From assembly GCA_903825285.1 (NCBI GenBank), contig CAIJZY010000001.1, positions 19,185 through 83,184 of the forward strand: 64,000 bases of DNA. The letters run 5' to 3'. Under the pieces are notes generated by a model. That model was not told where the DNA came from. It made no database searches and was given only the letters and a program-made list of their open reading frames with translations. This document shows, in pieces, positions 9,982 to 18,828 of the stretch. This DNA comes from an uncultured Opitutia bacterium (lineage in GTDB: Bacteria > Verrucomicrobiota > Verrucomicrobiia > Opitutales > Opitutaceae). Every line of letters begins with the position of its first letter. Position 1 is the stretch's first letter. The position numbers were made by a program, and so were the translations under genes.

Positions 9982-10002
9982 TCAACCTTCAACTTTCAAC
10001 TC
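9982..10002 (-). repeat. 7-bp periodic array (unit TCAACTT)
   Basis: Three 7-base units TCAACCT, TCAACTT and TCAACTC occupy half of the cysS-thrS gap and end 6 bases before the thrS ATG. The reverse complement has the GTTGA core of the array at 4587-4621. Confidence 0.7.
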
Positions 10003-10008
10003 CCCGTG

Positions 10009-11913
10009 ATGACTCCCCTCGAAGAACTCCGCCACTCGGCCTCGCACATCCTCGCGACCGCCGTTCTCCGGCTCTGGCCGGACGCCAAGCTCGACATCGG
10101 ACCGCCGACGGAGACCGGGTTCTACTACGACATCGACCTCGACCACAAATTCACCGCCGAGGATCTGCTGAGGATCGAGGCCGAGATGAAGAAGGTCGCC
10201 GACGAGAACCAGCCGTTCCTGCGCAAGGAGGTCTCGCGCGACGAGGCCGTCGAGATCATCAAGGCCCGCGGCCAGGAGCGCTACAAGCTGGGCCGCCTCG
10301 CCGACATCCCCGAGGGCGAGAAGATCTCGTTCTACCAGAACGGCGAGTTCATGGACCTCTGCGCCGGCACGCACGTGCGCTATTCCTCGAAGCTGAAGGC
10401 GTTCAAGCTGCTCTCCATCGCCGGCGCCTACCACCGCGGCGACGAAAAGAACAAGCAGCTCCAGCGCATCTACGGCACCGCGTTCCCGACCAAGGACGAG
10501 CTGGCCGCCTACCTCGAGCAGCAGGAGCAGGCCAAGCTCCGCGACCACCGCAAGCTCGGCAAGGACCTCAAGCTTTTCGTCATCGACGAGGACGTCGGCC
10601 AGGGGCTGATCCTCTGGACGCCCCACGGCTCGATCATCCGCCAGGAACTGCAGGACTTCATCGGCGGCGAGCTGCGCAAGCAGGGCTACTCGCAGGTCTT
10701 CACCCCGCACATCGGCAAGCTCGAGCTCTACAAGACCTCCGGCCACTTCCCCTATTACAAGGAGTCGCAGTTCGCCCCCGTCCTCGAGAACGAGTCCCTC
10801 GCCAAGGTGCTCGCCGAGGGCTGCGCCTGCGGCGAGGTCTTTGCGCGCCTCGAGGCCGTCTCCGCCCGCCTCGCCGCGCAGGTCAACGCCCGCACCGGCC
10901 GCGAGACCATCACGCCGGACCGCGTGAAGCCCGACGACCAGCTGCTCGACGGCTTCATGCTGAAGCCGATGAACTGCCCGCATCACATCAAGATCTTCGC
11001 CTCGCAGCCGCACTCCTATCGCGACCTGCCCGTGCGGCTCGCCGAGTTCGGCACCGTCTACCGCTGGGAGCAGTCCGGCGAGCTCAACGGCATGACCCGC
11101 GTCCGCGGCTTCACCCAGGACGACGCCCACCTGTTCTGCACCGAGGAACAGGTCGCCTCGGAGGTGCTCGGCTGCCTCTCGCTGGTGAAGACCGTGCTCT
11201 CCACCCTCGGCATGGCCGATTACCGCGTGCGCGTCGGCCTGCGCGACCCCGACTCCCAGAAATACACCGGCGACTCCGCCAACTGGGACAAGGCCGAGCA
11301 CGCCTGCCGCGAGGCCGCCAAGACCCTCGGCGTGCCCTTCACCGAGGAACCCGGCGAGGCCGCCTTCTACGGCCCCAAGATCGACTTCGTGGTCAAGGAC
11401 GTCATCGGGCGCGAATGGCAGCTCGGCACCGTCCAGGTGGACTACAACCTGCCCGTGCGCTTCGACCTCTCGTACATCGGCGCCGACAACCAGTCGCACC
11501 GCCCGGTGATGATCCACCGTGCGCCGTTCGGCTCGATGGAGCGGTTCTGCGGCGTGCTGATCGAGCACTTCGGCGGCGACTTCCCCGCCTGGCTCGCCCC
11601 CGAGCAGGTCCGGCTCGTCACGATCAGCGACAAGCTCAACGACTACGCCCTCGCCCTCCTCGCCCGCCTCAAGGCCGAGGGCCTGCGCGCGACCGTTGAC
11701 ACCCACAGCGACAAGCTCGGCGCCAAGATCCGCCGCGCGGAGCTCGACAAGGTGCCGTACACGCTCGTCATCGGCCAGAAGGAGGCGGACGCGAACAGCG
11801 TCTCCGTCCGCAGCCGTGCCCGTGGCGACGAGGGCGTGATGACCGCCGACGCCTACGTCGCCAAGCTGAAGGCTGAGGTCGCCACCCGCGCCCTGCCGGC
11901 AAAGAAGGCCTGA
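10009..11913 (+). CDS. thrS: threonyl-tRNA synthetase lacking the TGS domain
   Basis: 634 residues, class II. The protein starts directly at the editing domain (LEELRHSASHILA, editing HxxxH), so the N-terminal TGS domain of about 60 residues seen in most bacterial ThrRS is missing. DLCAGTHV completes the editing site. The catalytic core has LKPMNCPHH, RWEQSGELNGMTRVRGFTQDD and HRAPFGSMERF. An extra segment of roughly 50 residues with a CACGE motif (about residues 252-315) sits between YYKESQFAP and LKPMNCPHH. The anticodon-binding domain ends normally. The ATG at 10009 is preferred to the GTG one codon earlier. Confidence 0.95.
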   Translation: MTPLEELRHSASHILATAVLRLWPDAKLDIGPPTETGFYYDIDLDHKFTAEDLLRIEAEMKKVADENQPFLRKEVSRDEAVEIIKARGQERYKLGRLADIPEGEKISFYQNGEFMDLCAGTHVRYSSKLKAFKLLSIAGAYHRGDEKNKQLQRIYGTAFPTKDELAAYLEQQEQAKLRDHRKLGKDLKLFVIDEDVGQGLILWTPHGSIIRQELQDFIGGELRKQGYSQVFTPHIGKLELYKTSGHFPYYKESQFAPVLENESLAKVLAEGCACGEVFARLEAVSARLAAQVNARTGRETITPDRVKPDDQLLDGFMLKPMNCPHHIKIFASQPHSYRDLPVRLAEFGTVYRWEQSGELNGMTRVRGFTQDDAHLFCTEEQVASEVLGCLSLVKTVLSTLGMADYRVRVGLRDPDSQKYTGDSANWDKAEHACREAAKTLGVPFTEEPGEAAFYGPKIDFVVKDVIGREWQLGTVQVDYNLPVRFDLSYIGADNQSHRPVMIHRAPFGSMERFCGVLIEHFGGDFPAWLAPEQVRLVTISDKLNDYALALLARLKAEGLRATVDTHSDKLGAKIRRAELDKVPYTLVIGQKEADANSVSVRSRARGDEGVMTADAYVAKLKAEVATRALPAKKA

Positions 11914-11935
11914 GCCCTCCGTCGGCCCGCGGCCG

Positions 11936-13201
11936 TTAGCCGAACCGATCCGGCTGGAGCAGCTCCAGCGGGACGGACGGCGGCCGCCCGCCCAGCACCT
12001 CGCTGACGATCAGCCCGGTCACGGGCGCCATCGTCACGCCGAGCATCGCGTGTCCACAGGCGGCGGTCAGGTTAGGATGGCGGCCAAAGCGGCCCAGATA
12101 CGGCAGGCCGTCGGGTGAGACCGGCCGGTAGCCGAACCAGGGCTGGATCCCGGCAAAGTCCTCCGGCGTGAAGTCGGGGAAGAACGCCTGCGCCGCCGCG
12201 ATGATCTGCGCAACCCGCTCCGGCCGCACCTGATCGCGGTGGCCGGAGATCTCCATCGTCCCGCCGAAGCGCAGGGTCTCGCCCATCGGCGTCACCGCCA
12301 CGCGGCGCTCGGTGAGGATCATCGGCTTCGTCACGCGGCAGCGCGGCCGCTCAAGCGTCAGGCTGTAACCCTTGCCGGCCTGCAGCGGCAGCCGGACCCC
12401 GAGTCCGGCGAGCATCCCGCCCGACCACGATCCGCCCGCCAGCACGAACTCGTCGGCCTGCAACTCGCCGTTCGCCGTCCGCGCCGCCGTCACCCGGCCG
12501 CCCTCGGTGCGCCAGCCCGTGACGGACGTCTGCCAGTGGAACTGCACGCCCAATCCCGCCAGCAGCCCGCGCAGCGCGGGGATGAACTTGCGCGGCGAGA
12601 GGTGCGCATCGATCGGGAAATAAACCGAGCCGGCGATGTCCATCCGCACGCCGGGCTCCAGCACGGCCGTGGCGCGGGCATCGAGCACGCGCGCCTCGAC
12701 GCCCAGCTCGTTGGCGAGGGCCGCCAGCCCGTGCGCCTCGTGGTCGAGTCCCGCCGCGGTCTGGCAGAGGTTGAGCAACCCCTCCGTCCGCAGCTCGAAG
12801 GCGTTGCCCGTCGCGGCGGCCAGCTCGACAAACAGCCGCCGGCCCCCGAGGCAGAGGTCGCGCAGCAGCGGCGCGGCCCGGCGCGTGTGCTCCGGCGTGC
12901 AGGACCGCGCGAATTGCCAGCCCCAGCGCAGCAGCTCCGAGTCGAGCCGCGGCTGGATGTAGAACGGGCTCCGCGAGCTCAGCATCCACTTCAGCCCCTT
13001 CCACACCATGCCGGGTGCCGCGAGCGGGATGACATGACTGGGCGAGACATACCCGGCGCTGCCCTGCGCGCAGGAGTCCGCCGTCTCGGCGCCGCGCTCC
13101 ACGACGGTCACGGCCCAGCCGTCGCGGGCCAGGTAGTAGGCGCAGCTCAGGCCGACGATGCCGCCGCCGCAGATCAGGACGGATTTCGGGGCGCGGGGCA
13201 T
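11936..13201 (-). CDS. FAD-dependent D-amino acid dehydrogenase (DadA-like)
   Basis: 421 residues. The N-terminal Rossmann motif ICGGGIVGLSCAYYLARDGWAVTVVE binds FAD, QGSAGYVSPSHVIPLAAPGM is typical of the DadA small subunit, and the C-terminal WFGYRPVSPDGLPYLGR and GHAMLGVTMAPVTG close the flavin site. Members deaminate D-amino acids to oxo acids, feeding electrons to the membrane chain; a glycine or hydroxyproline oxidase of the same fold is also possible. The ATG at 13201 abuts a periodic array upstream. It converges with thrS, 22 bases apart. Confidence 0.85.
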   Translation of the reverse strand: MPRAPKSVLICGGGIVGLSCAYYLARDGWAVTVVERGAETADSCAQGSAGYVSPSHVIPLAAPGMVWKGLKWMLSSRSPFYIQPRLDSELLRWGWQFARSCTPEHTRRAAPLLRDLCLGGRRLFVELAAATGNAFELRTEGLLNLCQTAAGLDHEAHGLAALANELGVEARVLDARATAVLEPGVRMDIAGSVYFPIDAHLSPRKFIPALRGLLAGLGVQFHWQTSVTGWRTEGGRVTAARTANGELQADEFVLAGGSWSGGMLAGLGVRLPLQAGKGYSLTLERPRCRVTKPMILTERRVAVTPMGETLRFGGTMEISGHRDQVRPERVAQIIAAAQAFFPDFTPEDFAGIQPWFGYRPVSPDGLPYLGRFGRHPNLTAACGHAMLGVTMAPVTGLIVSEVLGGRPPSVPLELLQPDRFG

Positions 13202-13220
13202 GATGGGGAGACGATGCGGA

Positions 13221-13269
13221 CAACGCTCAACGTCCGCCGGCCATCGCTCAACGTCCAATTTCCGCCGGG
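13221..13269. repeat. 7-bp periodic array (unit CAACGTC)
   Basis: Seven contiguous 7-base blocks starting CAACGCT and CAACGTC, with CGCCGGC interspersed. The series partly repeats after 21 bases, giving a higher-order period. It fills the region just upstream of the DadA-like gene and abuts the PII terminator. Confidence 0.7.
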
Positions 13270-13277
13270 CCCGCGCG

Positions 13278-13313
13278 AAAAAAACGCCGGCCCCGTTTGC
13301 ACGGAGCCGGCGG
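13278..13313 (-). terminator. intrinsic terminator of glnB
   Basis: On the minus strand a CGCCGGC/GCCGGCG stem (13285-13312) with a short loop is followed by seven U residues (13278-13284). It lies 48 bases after the PII stop codon, closing the amtB-PII transcript. Confidence 0.9.
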
Positions 13314-13360
13314 TGGTTTGCCTGGGGTGGTCAGACCCCATCAGGCCCATGGCAGGACGG

Positions 13361-13717
<357 letters not shown>

Positions 13718-15175
13718 TTAGGAGACGTAGCCCTCTTCGCCGTGTTCGTTGATGTCGAGACCCTGGCGCTCGACTTCCTCGGTGGGACGCAGGCCGATGA
13801 CGGCCTTGAGGATGTAGGCGATGACCACGGTGGAGACCACCGCGAGCACCAGCGTGAGGCTGATGGCCTTGAGCTGCGCGAGCCAGAGGCCGCCGTCGGT
13901 CACCAGCTTGGCCAGGCCGTTCTTCACGGCCGGGGCGCCGGTGAGGTTGGCGTTGACGGACGCGGTGGCGAGGAAGCCCGTGACGAGCGCGCCCAGCGTG
14001 CCGCCGACGGCGTGGACGCCGAAGGTGTCGAGGGCGTCGTCATAGCCGAAGGCCGCCTTGAGCTTGGTGCACGCGAGGTACGGCACGACCGCGGCGAGGA
14101 CGCCGATGATCACCGCGCCCGTGCTGTCGACGAAGCCGCAGGCGGGCGTGATGACGACCAGGCCGGCGACGGCGCCCGAGCAGAAGCCCAGGATGGAGGC
14201 GTGCCCGCGGAAGAGGCGCTCGATCGCGCCCCAGGTGAACGCGGCCACGGCGGTGGCGAGCGTGGTGGTGGTGAAGGCGTTGGCCGCGATGCCGTCGGCG
14301 GCGACCGCGGAGCCGGCGTTGAAGCCGTACCAGCCGACCCAGAGCATGCCGGTGCCGACCATACAGAGCACCATGCTGTGCGGGGCCATCTTGTCCTTCC
14401 CGAAGCCCACGCGCGGCCCGAGGATCAGGCAGAGGAGCAGCGCGGACCAGCCGGAGCTCATGTGCACCACGGTGCCGCCCGCGAAGTCGATCGCCGGGAT
14501 GTGCGCATCACCGTTCCAGACGCCGTTCATGTAGCCGGTCGAGCCCCAGACCATGTGGGCCAGCGGGAAGTACACGACAAACATCCAGACGGTGACGAAG
14601 GCGATGATCGCGTTGAACTTCATGCGCTCCGCGATCGCGCCGACGATCAGCGCCGGGGTGATGATCGCGAACATCAGCTGGTACATCGCAAAGACGTTCT
14701 GCGAGACCCAGTACGCGTAGTTCGTGTTCGGCGCCGAGGTCACGCCCTTGAGGAAGAAGTACTCCGTCCCGCCCAGGAACGGGCTGTTGAAGTTGGAGCC
14801 GAATACCAGGCTGTAGCCGAAGGCCCACCACAGGAGGGTGACGAGCCCCGTGATGCCGAGGCACTGGGCCAGCACGGAGAGCACGTTCTTCTTGCGGACC
14901 AGGCCGCCGTAGAACAGCGCCAGGCCGGGCAGGGTCATGAAGAGCACCAGCGCCGCGCTGGTCATCATCCAGCCGTTGTGGCCCGGGCCGGCCACGCCGG
15001 TCAGGGCTTTGCCGGGATCACCGTTGTTGACGTAGGCTTCGAGCGCCGCAAGGCGCTCGTCAGTCGTGGGGGCGGCCGGCGCGGCCGTCTGCGCCGCAGC
15101 GGTCAGGCAGAACAGTCCTGCCAGACACGCGAAGAAACACCATCGTAGGGAACGTAGGGGAGTATGCATGGTCAT
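13718..15175 (-). CDS. amtB: ammonium transporter
   Basis: 485 residues: a signal peptide (cleavage near TAAAQ-TA, residue 28), a short periplasmic segment, then about 11 helices. Conserved features: PGLALFYGGLVRKKNVLS, the two pore histidines in FAGGTVVHMSSG and DTFGVHAVGGTLGA, and SILGFCSGAVAGLVVITPACGFV. It conducts ammonium across the cytoplasmic membrane and is gated by PII. ATG codons at 15175 and 15169 both fit; the sigma-54-type element just upstream would place the transcript start at about 15177, making the message nearly leaderless. PII genes lie on both sides. Confidence 0.95.
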   Translation of the reverse strand: MTMHTPLRSLRWCFFACLAGLFCLTAAAQTAAPAAPTTDERLAALEAYVNNGDPGKALTGVAGPGHNGWMMTSAALVLFMTLPGLALFYGGLVRKKNVLSVLAQCLGITGLVTLLWWAFGYSLVFGSNFNSPFLGGTEYFFLKGVTSAPNTNYAYWVSQNVFAMYQLMFAIITPALIVGAIAERMKFNAIIAFVTVWMFVVYFPLAHMVWGSTGYMNGVWNGDAHIPAIDFAGGTVVHMSSGWSALLLCLILGPRVGFGKDKMAPHSMVLCMVGTGMLWVGWYGFNAGSAVAADGIAANAFTTTTLATAVAAFTWGAIERLFRGHASILGFCSGAVAGLVVITPACGFVDSTGAVIIGVLAAVVPYLACTKLKAAFGYDDALDTFGVHAVGGTLGALVTGFLATASVNANLTGAPAVKNGLAKLVTDGGLWLAQLKAISLTLVLAVVSTVVIAYILKAVIGLRPTEEVERQGLDINEHGEEGYVS

Positions 15176-15187
15176 CGCCGACCCTTA

Positions 15188-15203
15188 AGCAGCACCCGTG
15201 CCA
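15188..15203 (-). promoter_or_regulatory. sigma-54 (RpoN) -24/-12 promoter of amtB
   Basis: The minus strand reads TGGCACGGGTGCTGCT, matching TGGCACG-N4-TTGCW at every position but one (C for the first T of TTGC), with the invariant GG and GC exactly 10 bases apart. The predicted start is about 15177, at the amtB start codon. Sigma-54 control of amtB is known in many bacteria. Confidence 0.7.
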
Positions 15204-15282
15204 CCGGTATCCGATGGCGAGTGATTGCGGCAAAATCGGCCTTGGCTAGGGCGCGGAGCCCCAACGTGTTCCGTCGGGACAC

Positions 15283-15310
15283 AAAAAGGGCGGGGCCGAC
15301 GGCCCCGCCC
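15283..15310 (-). terminator. intrinsic terminator of the upstream PII gene
   Basis: On the minus strand GGGCGGGGCC and GGCCCCGCCC pair around GTC, followed by UUUUUG. It lies 27 bases after the PII stop at 15338 and so separates this PII gene from the amtB transcript, consistent with a separate amtB promoter. Confidence 0.9.
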
Positions 15311-15337
15311 GGAGTAAAATGGGAGTTTCCTGCGACC

Positions 15338-15687
<350 letters not shown>

Positions 15688-15830
15688 ACATTTGGATGGG
15701 TTGGACCAGTGGCGCAAGCCCCCGTTGAGTGATATCGGTGAATTAATCCGCACTACAGGACGCTGGTAGCGCTGGATATACCGTGGCGCAGGAGCCTTGG
15801 GGATTTCAGGGCGACGGGGAGCGTTAACTT

Positions 15831-15940
15831 CAAACGCCAAATCCCAAGCGCCAAACAAACCCCAGGACAGGAGTATCCAACGTCCGCCGGCATCAGCCGC
15901 ACAAAGTTTGGCGTTTGCCCGCTTGGTGTTTGCCGTTTGC
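15831..15940. repeat. inverted 7-bp periodic arrays (unit CAAACGC)
   Basis: Left arm 15831-15858 consists of CAAACGC-like heptads (CAAACGC, CAAATCC, CAAGCGC, CAAACAA). Right arm 15906-15940 is the inverse (GTTTGGC, GTTTGCC, CGCTTGG and so on). Core of 47 bases between them contains CCAACGTCCGCCGGC. The right arm ends just before the aspS stop codon. Confidence 0.8.
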
Positions 15941-15957
15941 CGCCGCGTCCGCGGCGG

Positions 15958-17745
15958 TTACTCCGGCATCACCGTCTGGATGTGCAGCTCCTTGAGCTGC
16001 TTCGCAGTGACCGGGGTCGGGCTCTGCGCCATGAGGTCCTGGCCCTTCTGGGTCTTGGGGAAGGCGATGACGTCGCGGATGCTCGTCGTGCCGCAGAGCA
16101 GCGCGACCATGCGGTCGAGGCCGAAGGCGATGCCGCCGTGCGGCGGCGCACCGTAGGTGAAGGCCTTGAGCATGTAGCCGAAGCGGCTCTCGACGACGTC
16201 CGCCGGGATCTTCAGCACGTCCTCGAAGACCTTCTTCTGCAGCGCGGGCTGGTGAATCCGGATCGAGCCGCCGCCGAGCTCCATGCCGTTCAGCACGACA
16301 TCGTAGTGCTGGCCGCGGACCTTCTTCGGGTCGGAATCGAGGAACGCCGCGTCCGCCTCCACCGGCGCGGTGAAGGGATGGTGCGTCGCCACGTAGCGGT
16401 TCTCCGCCTCGTCATAGCTCATCAGCGGGAAATCCACCACCCACAGGAAGCGCCAGTCGTCGGGGCGCAGGGTCAGCTTGCCGCGCTTCACCAGCAGCGC
16501 CGCCGCCTCGAGCCGCAGGCGGCCGAGGATCGCGCAGGCCTTCTCCCACGGCGCCGCCGCGAAGAACACGATGTCGCCGTCGGCCAGGCCCAGCCGGGTC
16601 GTGAGCTCCGCCTTCTCCGCGTCGGAGAAGAATTTCACGATCGGCGACTTCCACTCGCCACCCTCGATCTTGATGAACGCGAGGCCCTTCGCGCCGAGCG
16701 ACTTCGCGATCTCCTCGAGGCTCTTGGTCTCGCCCTGCGTGAGGTCGGCGAGGCCCTTGGCGTTGAGCGCCTTGACCACGCCACCGTCGGCGACGGTGGA
16801 GGCGAAGACCTTGAACGAGGACTTCCGGAAGGTCTCCGAGAAGTCCACCAGCTCCAGCGCGAAGCGCACGTCGGGCTTGTCCACGCCGTAGCGGTTCATC
16901 GCGTCGTGGAACGCCAGCCGCGGGAACGGCGTGGGCAGGTCGTGGTTCAGCACGTCCTTCCACACCTTCTTCAGCATGCCCTCGAACAGCGCGTAGATGC
17001 CCTCGCGGTCGATGAACGACGCCTCGACGTCCACCTGCGTGAACTCCATCTGGCGGTCCGCGCGCAGGTCCTCGTCGCGGAAGCAGCGCGCGATCTGGAA
17101 ATACTTCTCCACGCCGGCGACCATCAGGATCTGCTTGAACTGCTGGGGCGACTGCGAGAGCGCGTAGAACTGGCCCGGGTGGATGCGCGACGGCACGAGG
17201 TACTCGCGCGCGCCCTCGGGCGTGCTCTTGAACAGCGCCGGGGTCTCCACCTCGATGAATTCCTGCGCGTCAAAGTAGTCGCGGATCGACTTCGAGACCC
17301 GGTGCCGCACCTGCAGGTTCTTGCGCATCTTCGGGCGGCGCAGGTCGAGGTAGCGGTAGGTGAGGCGGAGGTCCTCGTTGACCTTGTCGCCGCCGGCGTC
17401 GTCGAGCGGGAACGGCGGCGTCTCCGAGACGTTGAGGATCTCCAGGGTGCTGGCCGCGATCTCGACCTCGCCGGTGGGCAGCGAGGGGTTCACGGTGCCC
17501 TCGGGCCGCGGCTCGACCAGGCCGGCGACGGCGATGACCGACTCCGGCTTGAGGTGCGCCGCGCGGGTGCCGAGCTCGGCGTTGTCCTGCGGGTCGAACT
17601 TCACCTGCGTGATGCCCTTCCGGTCGCGCAGGTCGATGAAGATGATGCCGCCATGGTCGCGGATGGAGTCGACCCAGCCTACCAGCGCGGCTTGGGAGCC
17701 GAGGTTAGCGGAGGTCAGCTGGGCGCAATGATGGGTGCGTTTCAT
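15958..17745 (-). CDS. aspS: aspartyl-tRNA synthetase
   Basis: 595 residues, bacterial-type class II enzyme with an N-terminal OB-fold (LVGWVDSIRDHGGIIFIDLRDRKG), the catalytic core with motif 2 FRDEDLRADRQMEFTQ, the bacterial GAD insertion (about residues 290-420), and motif 3 GGIAFGLDRMVALL. It charges tRNA-Asp. Start at 17745 (MKRTHHCAQL) fits family alignments, where THxCG/AxL is conserved. Periodic arrays lie on both sides of the gene. Whether it also charges tRNA-Asn cannot be decided here. Confidence 0.96.
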   Translation of the reverse strand: MKRTHHCAQLTSANLGSQAALVGWVDSIRDHGGIIFIDLRDRKGITQVKFDPQDNAELGTRAAHLKPESVIAVAGLVEPRPEGTVNPSLPTGEVEIAASTLEILNVSETPPFPLDDAGGDKVNEDLRLTYRYLDLRRPKMRKNLQVRHRVSKSIRDYFDAQEFIEVETPALFKSTPEGAREYLVPSRIHPGQFYALSQSPQQFKQILMVAGVEKYFQIARCFRDEDLRADRQMEFTQVDVEASFIDREGIYALFEGMLKKVWKDVLNHDLPTPFPRLAFHDAMNRYGVDKPDVRFALELVDFSETFRKSSFKVFASTVADGGVVKALNAKGLADLTQGETKSLEEIAKSLGAKGLAFIKIEGGEWKSPIVKFFSDAEKAELTTRLGLADGDIVFFAAAPWEKACAILGRLRLEAAALLVKRGKLTLRPDDWRFLWVVDFPLMSYDEAENRYVATHHPFTAPVEADAAFLDSDPKKVRGQHYDVVLNGMELGGGSIRIHQPALQKKVFEDVLKIPADVVESRFGYMLKAFTYGAPPHGGIAFGLDRMVALLCGTTSIRDVIAFPKTQKGQDLMAQSPTPVTAKQLKELHIQTVMPE

Positions 17746-17852
17746 GGTTCAGTCCCGGAGGGAGGGGAAGCTAAGGGCAGCGGCCGCCCGGCGAGCAATA
17801 GCAAATGCCGGGGAGCATGTCCTATGCGGGGGCCGGGTCGCCGGTCCCCAGA

Positions 17853-17962
17853 CGAACGTCGAACTTCGAACGCCCAACATCGAACGTCGAAGGATCGTCC
17901 CGCGGCGCGGCCGCGCTGGAGTCCACCTCGATGTTGGACGTTCGATGTTCGGCGTTCGCCCG
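17853..17962. repeat. inverted 7-bp periodic arrays (unit CGAACGT), core shared with 38208-38311
   Basis: Six heptads in the left arm (17853-17894; CGAACGT, CGAACTT, CGAACGC, CCAACAT) and five inverted heptads in the right (17928-17962; TCGATGT, TGGACGT, TCGGCGT). The GC-rich core GGATCGTCCCGCGGC...GCTGGAGTCCAC is itself palindromic. The same core in opposite orientation lies in the element at 38208-38311, so the two are copies of one element. Confidence 0.85.
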
Positions 17963-17971
17963 CAGCCTTCC

Positions 17972-18139
17972 CTACCCGATCTCCTCCGCCATCTGCAGCA
18001 GCTGGCGCGCAAGCTCGCGCGCGGCGTCGGGTGTCAGGTCCACGGGATCGTCAAAGGTGGCCACGGCCTTCAGGCGAAGCAGCCCGGCGGAGGCGTCGAG
18101 TTCCAGGGTCAGGTCGCCATCGGCATCGGTGTAGGTCAT
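17972..18139 (-). CDS. small protein, translationally coupled
   Basis: 55 residues beginning MTYTDADGDLTLELDAS and ending LARQLLQMAEEIG; acidic and soluble, with no known family. Its ATG overlaps the TGA of the preceding gene (ATGA at 18136-18139), which supports translation by coupling. The pattern of a beta-rich N-terminus and amphipathic C-terminal helix (PDAARELARQLLQMAEEI) resembles small proteins of unknown function. It ends just before the right arm of the periodic repeat. Confidence 0.65.
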   Translation of the reverse strand: MTYTDADGDLTLELDASAGLLRLKAVATFDDPVDLTPDAARELARQLLQMAEEIG

Positions 18140-18630
18140 AGGCGGTTGGTCTCCGTGATAATGGGGGCTTCGTAGGAAATGCTGAGCGTGGCGATGTCGC
18201 GGCCCTGCGGCGCCCAGGTGAGCTGGATCACGGTCTGCACCGCCTTCCAGGTGACCTGGATGTATTCCGAGCTGCGCGTGGAGTACTCGAGCCCGTACTT
18301 GCCGCGCAGCAGGTCCCGGAACTTGTCGAGGTCCTTGTTCGGGATCTCGCCCGTCTCCGTGAGCACGACCGCCACGAGCTGCTGGCCCTTGAAGAAAAAC
18401 TGCACGTGGAACGGATGGCCGGCGATCACCGTCTCGTCGATCCGCAGGAGCTCGACGCCACGGCCGTTGGGCAGCTCCACGGCGCTGTCGCCGGGCGCGT
18501 GCGCCTCGGGACACTCGTGCTGCACCTGGTCGAGCGTCATGCCCGCCGCCGTGCCGGGCCAGAGCATCTGCGCCCGCAGCGGCAGGGCCGCGAGCAGGGC
18601 CAGGAACGGGAGGTATTTCACCGGGAGCAT
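18136..18630 (-). CDS. secreted protein of unknown function
   Basis: 164 residues from the ATG at 18630, giving a good signal peptide (MLPVKYLPFLALLAALPLRA-Q). The mature protein starts with MLWPGTAAGMTLDQVQHECPEA, reminiscent of small periplasmic proteins with a Gxx-LxQV motif, and has HVQFFFKGQQLVAVVLTETGE and LDKFRDLLRGKYG. Similar layouts occur in proteins that judge substrate through a short alpha/beta fold, but I cannot name the family. It overlaps the 55-residue gene by 4 bases, so both are one operon. Confidence 0.7.
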   Translation of the reverse strand: MLPVKYLPFLALLAALPLRAQMLWPGTAAGMTLDQVQHECPEAHAPGDSAVELPNGRGVELLRIDETVIAGHPFHVQFFFKGQQLVAVVLTETGEIPNKDLDKFRDLLRGKYGLEYSTRSSEYIQVTWKAVQTVIQLTWAPQGRDIATLSISYEAPIITETNRL

Positions 18631-18641
18631 GGGCAGCGGTG

Positions 18642-18658
18642 ACCACGAAGCACACGAA
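18642..18658. repeat. dispersed 17-base motif ACCACGAAGNACACGAA
   Basis: Copy one of a motif whose inverse (16 of 17 bases identical) lies at 26900-26916. Here it stands 12 bases upstream of the secreted-protein start; the other copy stands 12 bases after the TauE-like gene's stop codon. Confidence 0.5.
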
Positions 18659-18717
18659 CCGCCCGCAGGCCAAGCCGTTTTGCGGGTGGGAGGACCGCGC
18701 CGGCAGCAGTCCTGTTG

Positions 18718-18789
18718 GGCGGGGTCGCTGACCCCGCCTTCGTGCCCCACCCTTTGCCTGCGACCTGAAGGCGGGTCGGCGACCCCGCC
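18718..18789. repeat. two palindromes of the GGCGGGGTCGC-GACCCCGCC type
   Basis: A near-perfect palindrome at 18718-18738 and a second at 18770-18789 (GGCGGGTCGGCGACCCCGCC) lie 31 bases apart in the 198-base gap between gpmI and the secreted-protein gene. They could act as a bidirectional end for gpmI transcription, although no U run follows. No gene is seen in the gap. Confidence 0.7.
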
Positions 18790-18828
18790 CTACTCCCAGC
18801 CATCCGGGCAGCGGCGTTGATCCCCGCG

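Noticed and set aside
15757..15772. Second sigma-54 promoter upstream of the first PII gene
   Set aside because: Only the GG and GC pairs at the right distance match; surrounding consensus bases do not, and such matches are frequent by chance.
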